Assembly (NCBI GenBank): GCA_964519995.1
Contig: CAZFLY010000031.1
Span: 1 to 30,540 of the forward strand
Origin: CAZFLY01 sp964519995
GTDB lineage: Bacteria; Planctomycetota; Phycisphaerae; Sedimentisphaerales; Anaerobacaceae
DNA length: 30,540 bases
Reading direction: 5' to 3'
The position numbers and the translations under genes were made by a program. The stretch's first letter is position 1, and the number at the start of each line of letters is the position of its first letter. The notes under the pieces are model-generated. The model saw only the letters and a program-made list of their open reading frames with translations, made no database searches and was not told the DNA's origin. Positions 7,650-15,769 of the stretch are shown in pieces.

Positions 7650-8621
7650 TCAGGCTTCTTCGTTGAGTTTGATCATTTTTTTCGCCACGTTTAGGACTCT
7701 GTCTCGTAGGGCTTTTGGTGTAAGCACCTGGACTTGATCGCCATAGCCAAGTATCCACCAGGTTATTTCGCCTAGACCATCGACGCGGAAATCTACTATA
7801 GCTGAGCCGTCGTTATTATATGTAACCTTTTGCGTGCTGTGCCAGCGTACCTCTGCGACGTTTGTAGCGACCTTTGGCAGGAACCTCAGCTTGATATTAT
7901 AGAGTTGACCTTCCGGTATCATCGACCAGGCTCTACCGAGGTAGTTGTCCAGGACGAAGCTTTCATCTTCCACAAAGCATTTTTCTGAAATATTCAGTTC
8001 CTTTATACGGTTGAGCTTGAAAGTTCGTACACTCTTGTGCAGACTGGAATGGCCGACTACATACCACGCCCGGCAGTTATAGAATAGATGATAGGGTGAT
8101 AATTCAACATCGATCATTTGTCCATCGAACAGAGAGTTGTAACTGATATAGGCCTTACGTTTTTTGAGGATGGCCTGTTGTAGCGGAGCAAAGATACTAT
8201 CCAGCAGATGCGTTGGCGCTTGGGCAGCGCACTTGGTGGAAATATTTTGTATGGTTGAATTGCAGTAGTGTCTGATCTTGGTCGGCAGATTGTTCTCGAT
8301 TTTCAAGGCTGCCAGTAGCGCTGCCTTTCTAAACGGCAGTTGTATTTGTTTACTTGCCTCGTGGGCCAGCAAAAGTAAACTGAGCGCCTCCTGCAGATTC
8401 AAATCTAACGGGGGCAAAAAGAATTCAGGCTCGATCATATAACGACCTGTCTGGGTATCGTAATGACAGGGCACGCCGATAGCTCGCAGCTCTTTCAGAT
8501 CCCGAAAGATAGTACGTCGGCTGGTTCCAAAGAGCGTGGATAGATCACTGACAGCATAGCTTTTCCCTGCCTGTAACGTTGTCAGGATTTCAATAAGTCG
8601 GCTGATTCTGCTTGGCTTCAT
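7650..8621 (-). CDS. WYL-domain transcriptional regulator (DeoR-like HTH)
   Basis: A 323-residue regulator in three parts. Residues about 5-58 are a winged helix-turn-helix (ISRLIEILTTLQAGK...LFGTSRRTIFRDLKEL). Residues about 140-215 are a WYL domain (KRKAYISYNSL, LSPYHLFYNCRAWYVVGHS, FKLNRIKEL). Residues about 235-315 are a WCX-like C-terminal extension. WYL proteins bind single-stranded DNA or small ligands and act as local activators or repressors, including in defence and DNA-damage control. The ATG at 8621 has a GAGGG ribosome site just upstream. It is transcribed alone, with the 49-residue small ORF divergent some 480 bp away. The target is unknown; self-regulation is possible given a CTGTC-N11-GACAG imperfect repeat at 8645-8665. 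Confidence 0.88.
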   Translation of the reverse strand: MKPSRISRLIEILTTLQAGKSYAVSDLSTLFGTSRRTIFRDLKELRAIGVPCHYDTQTGRYMIEPEFFLPPLDLNLQEALSLLLLAHEASKQIQLPFRKAALLAALKIENNLPTKIRHYCNSTIQNISTKCAAQAPTHLLDSIFAPLQQAILKKRKAYISYNSLFDGQMIDVELSPYHLFYNCRAWYVVGHSSLHKSVRTFKLNRIKELNISEKCFVEDESFVLDNYLGRAWSMIPEGQLYNIKLRFLPKVATNVAEVRWHSTQKVTYNNDGSAIVDFRVDGLGEITWWILGYGDQVQVLTPKALRDRVLNVAKKMIKLNEEA

Positions 8622-9099
8622 GGTGCGCCCTCATAAATTGTGTTCTGTCTTAGGTACTGTGACAGCGCCGGACTTGCTCATTATTAATGTTATGATTGTA
8701 GCGAATGTGTTTTTGCTGTCAACCTGATGGCTGGCTTTCAGATGGCCTGGTGTAAGAGAATAGTACTCCAGTCCCGGAGCTGACAACAATCCTTCTTTTG
8801 GCCGCCGGTATTAAGCTCAGAACAAAAAACAAAAATATGCGAAGATTTTTTACCTTTAATTAGCCTGCTACGAAAATGTTTTTATTGGACAGTTAGATCT
8901 CTCAGAAAACCACTCTTTCCGTGTAGGCTACATATTGTGGCTCGCCCGAAAGATCTTCCGCTATATGGTAGTTTATGTTATAGGGCGTCATTTCAGCTAT
9001 TGACCGGTTCACTAAAGAAAAAATGTATTACCGGTCGATATTGGTCAGGTTAAGGAGGACTTCTACTGGGTAGATAATAGTTTGTAAGGGTGTGTGCGT
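8622..9099. other. Intergenic region between WYL regulator and small ORF
   Basis: No protein gene seen in 478 bp. It contains a weak CTGTC-N11-GACAG repeat (8645-8665) just upstream of the regulator. It also has a perfect inverted repeat GACCGGT (9002-9008) / ACCGGTC (9030-9036), and a strong Shine-Dalgarno-like AAGGAGGA (9052-9059) that has no ATG, GTG or TTG start at useful spacing. Confidence 0.5.
9002..9036. repeat. Inverted repeat GACCGGT-N21-ACCGGTC
   Basis: Perfect 7-bp arms separated by an AT-rich 21-nt spacer, about 65 bp before the small ORF. It could be an operator or a leader-RNA stem. No T-run follows, so it is not a standard terminator. Confidence 0.45.
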
Positions 9100-9249
9100 A
9101 TGGATAAAAACGAGTTGATAGAATGCATTTGCGAAATCAACAAAGGAGCCAAACCGGAGTTTCTCACAAACTTCTCCGACGAAGAGCTGAAAGCGTACCT
9201 TGAGCATCTGATGGAGTTGGATCTGGAAGAATTGGCCATCTGCAGCTAA
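9100..9249 (+). CDS. Small acidic ORF, 49 residues, unknown
   Basis: Not recognised. The reading frame begins MDKNELIECICEINKGAKPE and ends EELAICS. The product is strongly acidic (many Glu and Asp) with three cysteines, two as C-x-C (residues 9 and 11) and one near the end. It is predicted mostly helical, with no signal peptide or membrane segment. GTAAGGG (9084-9090) gives a plausible ribosome site 9 nt before the ATG. The clear amino-acid bias, absence of rare-codon noise and isolated position with upstream inverted repeat argue for a real small protein. It may be a regulatory or metal-binding peptide, but no function should be assigned. Confidence 0.5.
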   Translation: MDKNELIECICEINKGAKPEFLTNFSDEELKAYLEHLMELDLEELAICS

Positions 9250-9444
9250 GTATATATCAACAAAAAATCCAAACTAAGCGCAAATATCCATCCGCTCAGA
9301 TCGCAGTATGCTACGTCGCAGGTGATAAAATAAATCTGTCACCTCATGAACCAGACGTGTAACGCAGCTTACACCTTTATCTTGCCTTAGCTTGGCATCC
9401 TCTGTGTGCTTGTGCTTCCCAGAGTAGCAAGCGTATCAAAAAGC

Positions 9445-10680
9445 TCATTCGCCTTCGTCAAGCTGTCCACCGACAATAGATCTACTCAAATCGCTAAGAC
9501 CACTGCGCCTTTCAGTTTCAGAAGGGGTCGAGTCCTCCTCTTGAGGTGCCAATGACTCAGCCGGCTCGGAAGACTGCTGCGGCCTTGGCGGCCGGCTTTG
9601 GTCACCCGATGACTCTGAGAAGAACACCGGAGCCGGCGCCTGATCTGTGGAAACAGGCGCCGTCACAGCAGTGATATTGTTCAACTTGAACCCTACAAGT
9701 GTGGGAATCATATCGCTGGGGACATAAAACGCAAAATCTATCCATTTTACCCTGTCATTAAAGGAATCGCTTGGAATTGTTATCTTGTCATTTAATTTTT
9801 TTTGCTGCAATCGACCTGCTGCCTTGATGTACCCAATTGGATAGACACTATATCCTTTCCCGGTAAGTGGGTTTTTGGCATAGCCTGTTGGCTTACAAAT
9901 TAATCGTAACTGAGACAGCGAAAACTTGCCGGCATCCCGTATCGCTTTTTTACTTATTCCAACGCGTACGATGACAAGGTTATAGCCAGCTTTAAGCGGT
10001 AAAGGTTTGCCCTCAGAGTCCTTTATGTTTTCCGGAGCAAACCAGGAGGCATTTTTATTCGGTACCTCTATTGCTTCAGAGCTTGTCATTATTGTTATGT
10101 CGTCGGAGATAGTGTGGCGATTCAAATAGATTTGGTCCAGAAATCTCGGATGTAAAGCTGCAAAGCTCTTTTTACCGCTTAGGCTGCCGCTGCTTATTAT
10201 ATTGAACCATCCGGTCACAAAGCCGTCAGTATTGAGCAGGACCTTGCTGGGCTTTTCGGCATCCGGGTTTCTCTGGTCAAAGCGTTGGTAAGGGTATTTA
10301 TTCGGCAGTGGCGCTATGTCAGCAGCTACAAGCAGAACGCCCGACGTGAGCAGTCCTAAGATAATTCCAAAGCCGACACGGCCGATGCGCTCGGGCATAA
10401 GTCCAAGGTACACCTTTTGACGATTTAGCTGGGCAGCAATCGTCTGCAGAACAGCAAAAGTTAAAACGAACAACAGTATAAAACACAACGATTGAGCCCA
10501 GGTTGCCAGGGAGGGAGAGTACCTGATAAGCAATCTTGCCAAGGCTTCAAAATATCCAAATCCAACCACAATCGCACAAACAACAATTATTATTGTGGTA
10601 AACGCCTTAACAAGTGTACCTTTCAGGTACTGATAGGCGGCACAGCCCAGAATAACAATCGCTACAAACAAGTTGGCCAT
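9445..10680 (-). CDS. CvpA family membrane protein with long soluble tail
   Basis: A 411-residue protein. The first 125 residues hold four hydrophobic helices (about 3-20, 27-48, 60-85, 98-120) with the spacing and GRVGFGIILGLLTSGVLL pattern of CvpA (PF02674). CvpA is an inner-membrane protein first linked to colicin V production and later to envelope stress. The next 250 residues are soluble and strand-rich with no recognised domain, and the last 70 are Pro/Ser/Glu-rich and probably disordered. The tail is much longer than in ordinary CvpA (about 160-190 residues), so this is a variant architecture. It is the third gene after pilT and the PilB-like gene (57 bp from the latter), which suggests a role in the same envelope apparatus. 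Confidence 0.7.
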   Translation of the reverse strand: MANLFVAIVILGCAAYQYLKGTLVKAFTTIIIVVCAIVVGFGYFEALARLLIRYSPSLATWAQSLCFILLFVLTFAVLQTIAAQLNRQKVYLGLMPERIGRVGFGIILGLLTSGVLLVAADIAPLPNKYPYQRFDQRNPDAEKPSKVLLNTDGFVTGWFNIISSGSLSGKKSFAALHPRFLDQIYLNRHTISDDITIMTSSEAIEVPNKNASWFAPENIKDSEGKPLPLKAGYNLVIVRVGISKKAIRDAGKFSLSQLRLICKPTGYAKNPLTGKGYSVYPIGYIKAAGRLQQKKLNDKITIPSDSFNDRVKWIDFAFYVPSDMIPTLVGFKLNNITAVTAPVSTDQAPAPVFFSESSGDQSRPPRPQQSSEPAESLAPQEEDSTPSETERRSGLSDLSRSIVGGQLDEGE

Positions 10681-10737
10681 TGTAATGTCTCCGATTTAGA
10701 AAAAAGCCCAGGTAGCCACATGGAGGACAAGAGCACC

Positions 10738-12420
10738 TTATTCTTCTGACACTTTACTTTCGCTTCGTCTTTTCGATGATGAAAGCACCCTGAGCATTTC
10801 ATTTATTGCGGTTGTTCCCGCAATGACTTTTCTAAGAGCCTGTTCCTGCAAATAACGCATTTTAGTGCGTCTGAATTGCGTGCCGATTTCCGGCAATGAC
10901 TTCGACGTCTTTATAGCTTCTCTCAACTCATTATCTATTATGATCATTTCAAAGACACCGGTCCTGCCGACAAAGCCTGTTCCCTGGCAGTGGGTACAAG
11001 TTGAGGCCTTACCACGTTTGTCATATACGACTTTTCCAGGTCGATAAAGCACCTTTGCTTTATCCGCAGGAAGGTTGAATTTTCTCAGGAGCTCCTTATT
11101 TGGCGAGTATGCTTGTTTGCATTCGTTGCAGAGCTTTCGAAGCAACCTTTGGCAACTTATTCCCAAAAGGGTCTCAGCGATAATTTCTCTATCTCCGACT
11201 AATTTTATCCATCTGCCGAGTGCCTGTATCACACTATTCGCTTCGAGTGTCAGATATACAGTTTTGCTGTCTTTAGCGGCTGCACAGGCAATCTTGGCAG
11301 ACTCACTATCCTCGCAGTCGGCAACACCGACTATATCCGATCCCATTCTCACTACTGCTGCCAGCTTCTTGGCATAAGTAGTTGTGCCGGTGTCACTGAG
11401 AGTGAAGATGTTTTGAGTTATGTTCTGCAGTTCAGCCGATGGTCGCTTCTCAAGCGTATTTATACTATTAAGAAAAGCGTCGTGATTTCGGAGCAACGCA
11501 TAAAACGTCGTGGTAACACCGCTTTTCTTTGGGCCGGCTATAATGAACAGACCCTGTTTGGTCTGACGAAATCCATTTAGCTGCTCGTATTGATTGGGCG
11601 TTAAGCCCAGATCATTAAGCCGAACTATACTCTGTTTCGTTATTTGTTTTAGCTTAACCTGCTCTCCGGCAGTTGAGCCAGCAGTGATTACTTCCCAGTC
11701 GGTATTCTCCTTATTTTGGCTGGTCCTGAACTTACCTTTTTGGGGTTTCCGTTTTTCCTCGATGTCCAAATTAGCAAGCTGCTTCAAAAAGCGAATCAAA
11801 TACTCCATTTGGTCCTTTGGCATTACCGGCTGTTTCAGTGCTGCTCCATCAACATAGTAGGCGACATCATAATTCTGTGGTGTCGGGGAAAAGATAATGG
11901 AGCTTGCTCTTCGCCATATTGCATCGGTTAAAACCTCGTAAGCTATCCTATAGCCGAAGAAATCAGTCGTTCTGGGTTCCGGTAAAGGCACTTCGTTGTT
12001 GTTGGACGTGATAAAAAGAAAATCCTTGAGGGCATCAAGCTTCTTTGTCTTACTGAACATTCCTTTGATATGCTCGGTGGTTAAAACTCGGTCAAAATCC
12101 AGAACCCTGGTGTTGCGGTGTTTCACATAAGCCAATGAAGTTACACCCACTGCTATCGCGTAAAGCAGCATACCGACGATGAAAATTGGAATGAGCAGCC
12201 AAATAATCAGCGCTGCTGCCCCTGCGCCGAGAATAAGACCGGTCCAAAACGTTACTTTTGTTTCTGTCGCCTTGGAGTCGCTATAAACCCAGTTTAGTAT
12301 CGGCAACCATGAGAGAAACAATATCAAGAAGACCACAAATTTGACTATAGAAACATAGCCGCCGTATTCGATGGTCATTAGAATTGGATTCGGCATAAGG
12401 TGCTCCGTTACGAAACTCAA
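10738..12420 (-). CDS. Membrane-anchored degenerate PilB/GspE-like protein
   Basis: This 560-residue protein has two or three N-terminal membrane helices (about 25-47, 55-75, 77-98), then a PilB/GspE secretion-ATPase domain. The nucleotide site is damaged. The Walker A loop reads AGPKKSGVTTT, with Val302 in place of the invariant Lys. The Walker B-equivalent reads DIVGVADCED, with Asp368 for Glu and Glu370 for Arg. The His-box position is Glu393 (YLTLEANS). The C-terminal zinc tetracysteine is intact (Cys431, Cys434, Cys475, Cys478), as is GRTGVFEM. It is therefore related to pilus extension or type II secretion ATPases but probably cannot hydrolyse ATP. It starts 7 bp after pilT ends. A structural or regulatory partner of the pilus motor is the best guess. 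Codon use and the open frame argue against a pseudogene. Confidence 0.8.
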   Translation of the reverse strand: MSFVTEHLMPNPILMTIEYGGYVSIVKFVVFLILFLSWLPILNWVYSDSKATETKVTFWTGLILGAGAAALIIWLLIPIFIVGMLLYAIAVGVTSLAYVKHRNTRVLDFDRVLTTEHIKGMFSKTKKLDALKDFLFITSNNNEVPLPEPRTTDFFGYRIAYEVLTDAIWRRASSIIFSPTPQNYDVAYYVDGAALKQPVMPKDQMEYLIRFLKQLANLDIEEKRKPQKGKFRTSQNKENTDWEVITAGSTAGEQVKLKQITKQSIVRLNDLGLTPNQYEQLNGFRQTKQGLFIIAGPKKSGVTTTFYALLRNHDAFLNSINTLEKRPSAELQNITQNIFTLSDTGTTTYAKKLAAVVRMGSDIVGVADCEDSESAKIACAAAKDSKTVYLTLEANSVIQALGRWIKLVGDREIIAETLLGISCQRLLRKLCNECKQAYSPNKELLRKFNLPADKAKVLYRPGKVVYDKRGKASTCTHCQGTGFVGRTGVFEMIIIDNELREAIKTSKSLPEIGTQFRRTKMRYLQEQALRKVIAGTTAINEMLRVLSSSKRRSESKVSEE

Positions 12421-12427
12421 AGAATCC

Positions 12428-13561
12428 TTATAAAATACCTTCGGCGGTCGTTCTTATGCCCTTTAGTGCCATTTTAAGCTCTTCCATGTTTGGTGCATAT
12501 TTATATGCATCCTTGGGGTCCACAGAACCATTTTTGACCAGCTCACAAAGGTTATCGGTAAGATTCTGCATGCCTTCTCGCTGAGAACTGCGTATGACAC
12601 TGGGAAGATCGGACTCGCGGCCTTCGGATATCAGTTTTCTAACGGATGGATTTGCAAGAAGAATCTCCACCGCAGGTATCCTGTCAACACCCTCTTTTAT
12701 ACTCGGCAGTAATACCTGGCTTATAATAGCTCTGATTGCGATACTTAGTGTCTGTCTGACAAGGTCACGTTCATCTTGTGGGAACAGATCCAATAGCCTG
12801 TGTATAGCTTGGGAGGCGTTTGCAGAGTGCATTGTTCCAAAGACAAGATGTCCGGTCTCAGCGGCTCTCATCCCTGCTGCAACAGTCTTTGTGTCTCTCA
12901 TCTCGCCAATGAAAACAACGTCGGGATCCTGCCGCATCAGATACGTCAAGGCCTGTTCATAATCCGGCACGTCAATGCCTACCTCTCTCTGAGACACCAT
13001 GGCCTCGTTGTCCTTGTACAGGTACTCGATAGGGTCCTCGATTGTAATAATGTGACAGGACCGCGTTCGTGTTACGTGGTCTATCATTGATGCTATTGTA
13101 GTAGTTTTACCGCAACCAGTTGGCCCTACTACGAGTACGAGTCCTTGATTACTATCTGCTATCTTTTCGAGCACTGGTGGCAGGTGAAGGCTTTCAAATG
13201 ATGGTACGTATGTACTGACCCTTCTTGCTGAAAGGCTGATCGAGCCTCGTTGTCGAAATATGTTTACTCTGAAACGATGCTCTTGCTCAATTTCGTAGGC
13301 AAAGTCCAGAGTGCCGTTTTTGAGAAATGACTCTTTTTGAGCTGGACTTAATATCTCAAAGACCATTTCTTCCATTTTTTCTGCGGTGAGCGCTTCTCCG
13401 GTGGTGTTCTTCAACTGGCCGAAGAGACGCAGTTTGGGAGGCTGTCCGACCTTCAGGTGCAGGTCATTTGCATTAGTTTTAATGGAAGCCCTGAAGAACC
13501 TGTTTAACTGGGGTTCAGGATCAAAGTTTGTGTTTGTGTCAACAGGTTGCTCCGGGACCAT
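12428..13561 (-). CDS. pilT: Type IV pilus retraction ATPase PilT
   Basis: A hexameric PilT-type ATPase that drives pilus retraction and twitching. The core is intact: N-terminal PAS-like part with ANDLHLKVGQPP, Walker A VVGPTGCGKTTT (Lys152), Asp box ITIEDPIEYLY, Walker B DPDVVFIGEMRDTKT, His box GHLVFGTMHSANA, and the PilT-type C-terminal motif region (AIISQVLLP...AVEILLANPSVRKLI). The frame is open from a TTG at 13579, but the ATG at 13561 is preferred because GGAG lies 12 nt upstream of it while the TTG has no ribosome site. The length of 377 residues fits the family. It heads an operon with the degenerate PilB-like and CvpA-like genes. A true PilB is not in the window. Confidence 0.93.
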   Translation of the reverse strand: MVPEQPVDTNTNFDPEPQLNRFFRASIKTNANDLHLKVGQPPKLRLFGQLKNTTGEALTAEKMEEMVFEILSPAQKESFLKNGTLDFAYEIEQEHRFRVNIFRQRGSISLSARRVSTYVPSFESLHLPPVLEKIADSNQGLVLVVGPTGCGKTTTIASMIDHVTRTRSCHIITIEDPIEYLYKDNEAMVSQREVGIDVPDYEQALTYLMRQDPDVVFIGEMRDTKTVAAGMRAAETGHLVFGTMHSANASQAIHRLLDLFPQDERDLVRQTLSIAIRAIISQVLLPSIKEGVDRIPAVEILLANPSVRKLISEGRESDLPSVIRSSQREGMQNLTDNLCELVKNGSVDPKDAYKYAPNMEELKMALKGIRTTAEGIL

Positions 13562-13825
13562 AATCTTTGGTGACTCCAAAATCTATAAACCAGCTACGTC
13601 TCCGCAAGCTGGCTTTTACTGCTTTGGGTTTTAATCCCAAGGATTTACCGAGAAAAACCTCTATCGATTGTATTATATGGTGCCGTCTTACACATTGTCA
13701 AGCTGGACGCAGTATAGCAGTGAGAACCTAAACAATCCCACATTCAAAATACTCTTGGCTTTATCCTTCCGCCATAAAAGCACCAGACTAAACATATCTG
13801 CCCTACTATGGCTTAACCTGTCAAA

Positions 13826-14782
13826 TTAGCGCTCATATTTCACAGAGCAGCCATAAGGTTCTATCTTCGGAAGACTGACGGGTTTTCCTGTGGTCAGTTC
13901 CGCTAGAGCCTCATTCACATAATTCATTACGCCATTCTTTTTCCTACCCAGAGGGGAATCGTCTATAGCCCCATCGTAAGCGATATAACCGTTGCGATCT
14001 ATGATGAATACATGTGGTGTTGTTCGTGCACGGTATTCCCGGCCCACCTTGCCAGACCTGTCATCAAGTATCGGGAAGGGCAAGCTGTGCTCTCGGGCAA
14101 ATTCCAAGTTCTGCTCCGGCGTTGTATGGCTCGTACTATTTATGGCAAGCCAGACAACCTTTTTATTCTTATACTTGTTTGCAAGGTTGACCATCGTGCT
14201 GGCCTTATCATAGTGGTATCTTGAAAATGGACACTCAAGATTAAACCACTCAAGAACAACAACCTTGCCCTTGTAGTCAGAAAGACTAACGGTTTTGTCA
14301 TCAAACGTTTTAAGAGTAAAATCCGGTGCTTTGCGGGTGGGTTTTACAGCTTCTGCATTTCTTATTACCCGCTGTTCGTACGACTTTTGCAGCCTTTGGA
14401 GTCTTTGCTGAAGTATCTGCAGTTTATCTTCAAAAGCTTGCTGGTACTTACTGATAAGGTATTCTATGCCCTCGATGGTCTTAATGGCACCGTCTTTCTT
14501 TGCCAGCTCACGAATAACTGTAAGCTCAACCATGAATTGCCCACGTTCTGCCTTCAGTTTTTCGATTTCAGCTTCGAGCATTTTGAGTTGCTGCTCGGTA
14601 TCCCTACCACGGTCTCTGGCTCCATATCTCTCACGCAGCCAGATTCTAAAAGCCTGGCGTTCCTGCTCAGATAAAGATTGCCATCTTTGTTGAGTCTCAA
14701 AATCAGCATCCTGGCCGAAAACAGTCAGGCATGCAGAAAGAACCATCAAGATAATGGTTGCTGAGGTTAGGTATCGTTTCAT
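13826..14782 (-). CDS. Exported redoxin (AhpC/TSA-TlpA-like) with coiled coil
   Basis: The product of 318 residues starts at ATG 14782, chosen for its AGGAGG ribosome site and the signal peptide that follows (MKRYLTSATIILMVLSACLTVFG). Residues about 25-160 are charged and form coiled coils. Residues about 165-300 are a thioredoxin-fold redoxin domain: APDFTLKTFDDKTVSLSDYKGKVVVLEWFN leads to the single active-site Cys in LECPFSRYHY, and RTTPHVFIIDRNG is the cis-Pro loop. A second Cys sits in the C-terminal PYGCSVKY, which recurs in this subfamily and may serve as resolving Cys. The protein is probably periplasmic and involved in peroxide or disulfide chemistry. It is monocistronic, just downstream of trpA. 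Confidence 0.8.
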   Translation of the reverse strand: MKRYLTSATIILMVLSACLTVFGQDADFETQQRWQSLSEQERQAFRIWLRERYGARDRGRDTEQQLKMLEAEIEKLKAERGQFMVELTVIRELAKKDGAIKTIEGIEYLISKYQQAFEDKLQILQQRLQRLQKSYEQRVIRNAEAVKPTRKAPDFTLKTFDDKTVSLSDYKGKVVVLEWFNLECPFSRYHYDKASTMVNLANKYKNKKVVWLAINSTSHTTPEQNLEFAREHSLPFPILDDRSGKVGREYRARTTPHVFIIDRNGYIAYDGAIDDSPLGRKKNGVMNYVNEALAELTTGKPVSLPKIEPYGCSVKYER

Positions 14783-14910
14783 AATGCTATCCTCCTGAAA
14801 AGCTAAATCTTCACAGTTAAATCTGCCGAACGTGCACGTAAATACATAAGCTTTTACTGTATGAGCCCAAAAATGTTCAATAATCACAAGTAATATACAG
14901 GGCCTTCAGA

Positions 14911-14926
14911 ATGAGCTTTCGCTCAT
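14911..14926 (-). terminator. Hairpin just after trpA
   Basis: ATGAGC/GCTCAT with a GAAA tetraloop on the transcript begins 2 nt after the trpA stop. There is no U-run, so it could stabilise the 3' end or be a weak or Rho-assisted terminator of the trp operon. Confidence 0.35.
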
Positions 14927-14927
14927 A

Positions 14928-15740
14928 TCATGGATTGTGATTATCAAGGGCACGTCTGACTTCCATCAGGAAGTCAGAGATTTCCTCAAGCATTTTTTCT
15001 TTGTTGCCCAGATTATTCTCAATTAACTCTACAAGCCTTGAACCGATTATCACGCCGTCCGCTCCTGCTTGAGCAACTGTGACAGCATGCTCAGGTTTGC
15101 TAATTCCAAAACCCACACAGACAGGAATATTTGTTAGCCGCTTCAATTGGCCGACCATCCCTCCAACCATATCGGAAAGTTCATCTCTGCTGCCGGTGAC
15201 ACCGAGCAGCGAGACAGCGTAAATAAAGCCAGTCGTTTTTGATGCTATAAGCTTCATGCGTTCGTCTGCCGTGTTGGGCGTGACCATAAATACAGTATCA
15301 AGACCTGCTGATGCTGCAGGGCCGGTAATTTCTTCTGCGTCGTCAATGCTAAGATCTGCTATCAACACGCTATTGACACCGGCCTGATGAAAATCAAGAA
15401 AAAACTTTTCGATTGGGTACTGGTAAACAAGGTTGTAGTACATCAAAAGGCCAATAGGAATATCCTTATAGTCCTTGACCTTGCGAATAAACTCCAATGC
15501 CATTTTCACATTCATCCCACTTCTAAGCGAGCGAATATCCGCTTTTTGGATGGTCGGACCATCTGCAATAGGGTCAGAAAAAGGAATTCCCAACTCCAGA
15601 ACATCGGCGCCTGCATCGATGGCGGTTTTTACGATCCGCAAACTCATATCGAAATCCGGGTCGCCGATTACAAAGAAAGGTATCAGTGCAGTACGCTTCT
15701 TTTCTGCCAATTCGGAAAAAACTTCTTTGTATGTTCTCAT
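14928..15740 (-). CDS. trpA: Tryptophan synthase alpha chain
   Basis: TrpA cleaves indole-3-glycerol phosphate to indole and glyceraldehyde 3-phosphate, passing indole to TrpB. The chosen start is MRTYKEVFSELAEKK at 15740, with AGAGGA just upstream. With this start the catalytic residues fall at Glu49 and Asp60 in LELGIPFSDPIADGP, exactly the E. coli numbering. An ATG at 15770, ten codons earlier, overlaps the trpB stop as TAATG and would add a basic tail MATVKQRRGI. Coupling by that start cannot be excluded. Later motifs GVTGSRDEL and CVGFGISKPEHA (phosphate loops) are intact. It is the last gene of the trp operon. Confidence 0.95.
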   Translation of the reverse strand: MRTYKEVFSELAEKKRTALIPFFVIGDPDFDMSLRIVKTAIDAGADVLELGIPFSDPIADGPTIQKADIRSLRSGMNVKMALEFIRKVKDYKDIPIGLLMYYNLVYQYPIEKFFLDFHQAGVNSVLIADLSIDDAEEITGPAASAGLDTVFMVTPNTADERMKLIASKTTGFIYAVSLLGVTGSRDELSDMVGGMVGQLKRLTNIPVCVGFGISKPEHAVTVAQAGADGVIIGSRLVELIENNLGNKEKMLEEISDFLMEVRRALDNHNP

Positions 15741-15769
15741 AATTCCTCTGCGTTGCTTAACAGTAGCCA

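Noticed and set aside
8645..8665. CTGTC-N11-GACAG as a WYL regulator operator
   Set aside because: Arms of only 5 bp with a long gap are too weak to claim beyond a passing note.
10738..12420. PilB-like gene as a pseudogene
   Set aside because: The frame is fully open over 560 codons with preserved zinc cysteines and operon position, so loss of the nucleotide site looks selective, not general decay.
13562..13579. TTG start of pilT six codons upstream
   Set aside because: No ribosome site for the TTG, whereas GGAG lies 12 nt before the ATG at 13561.
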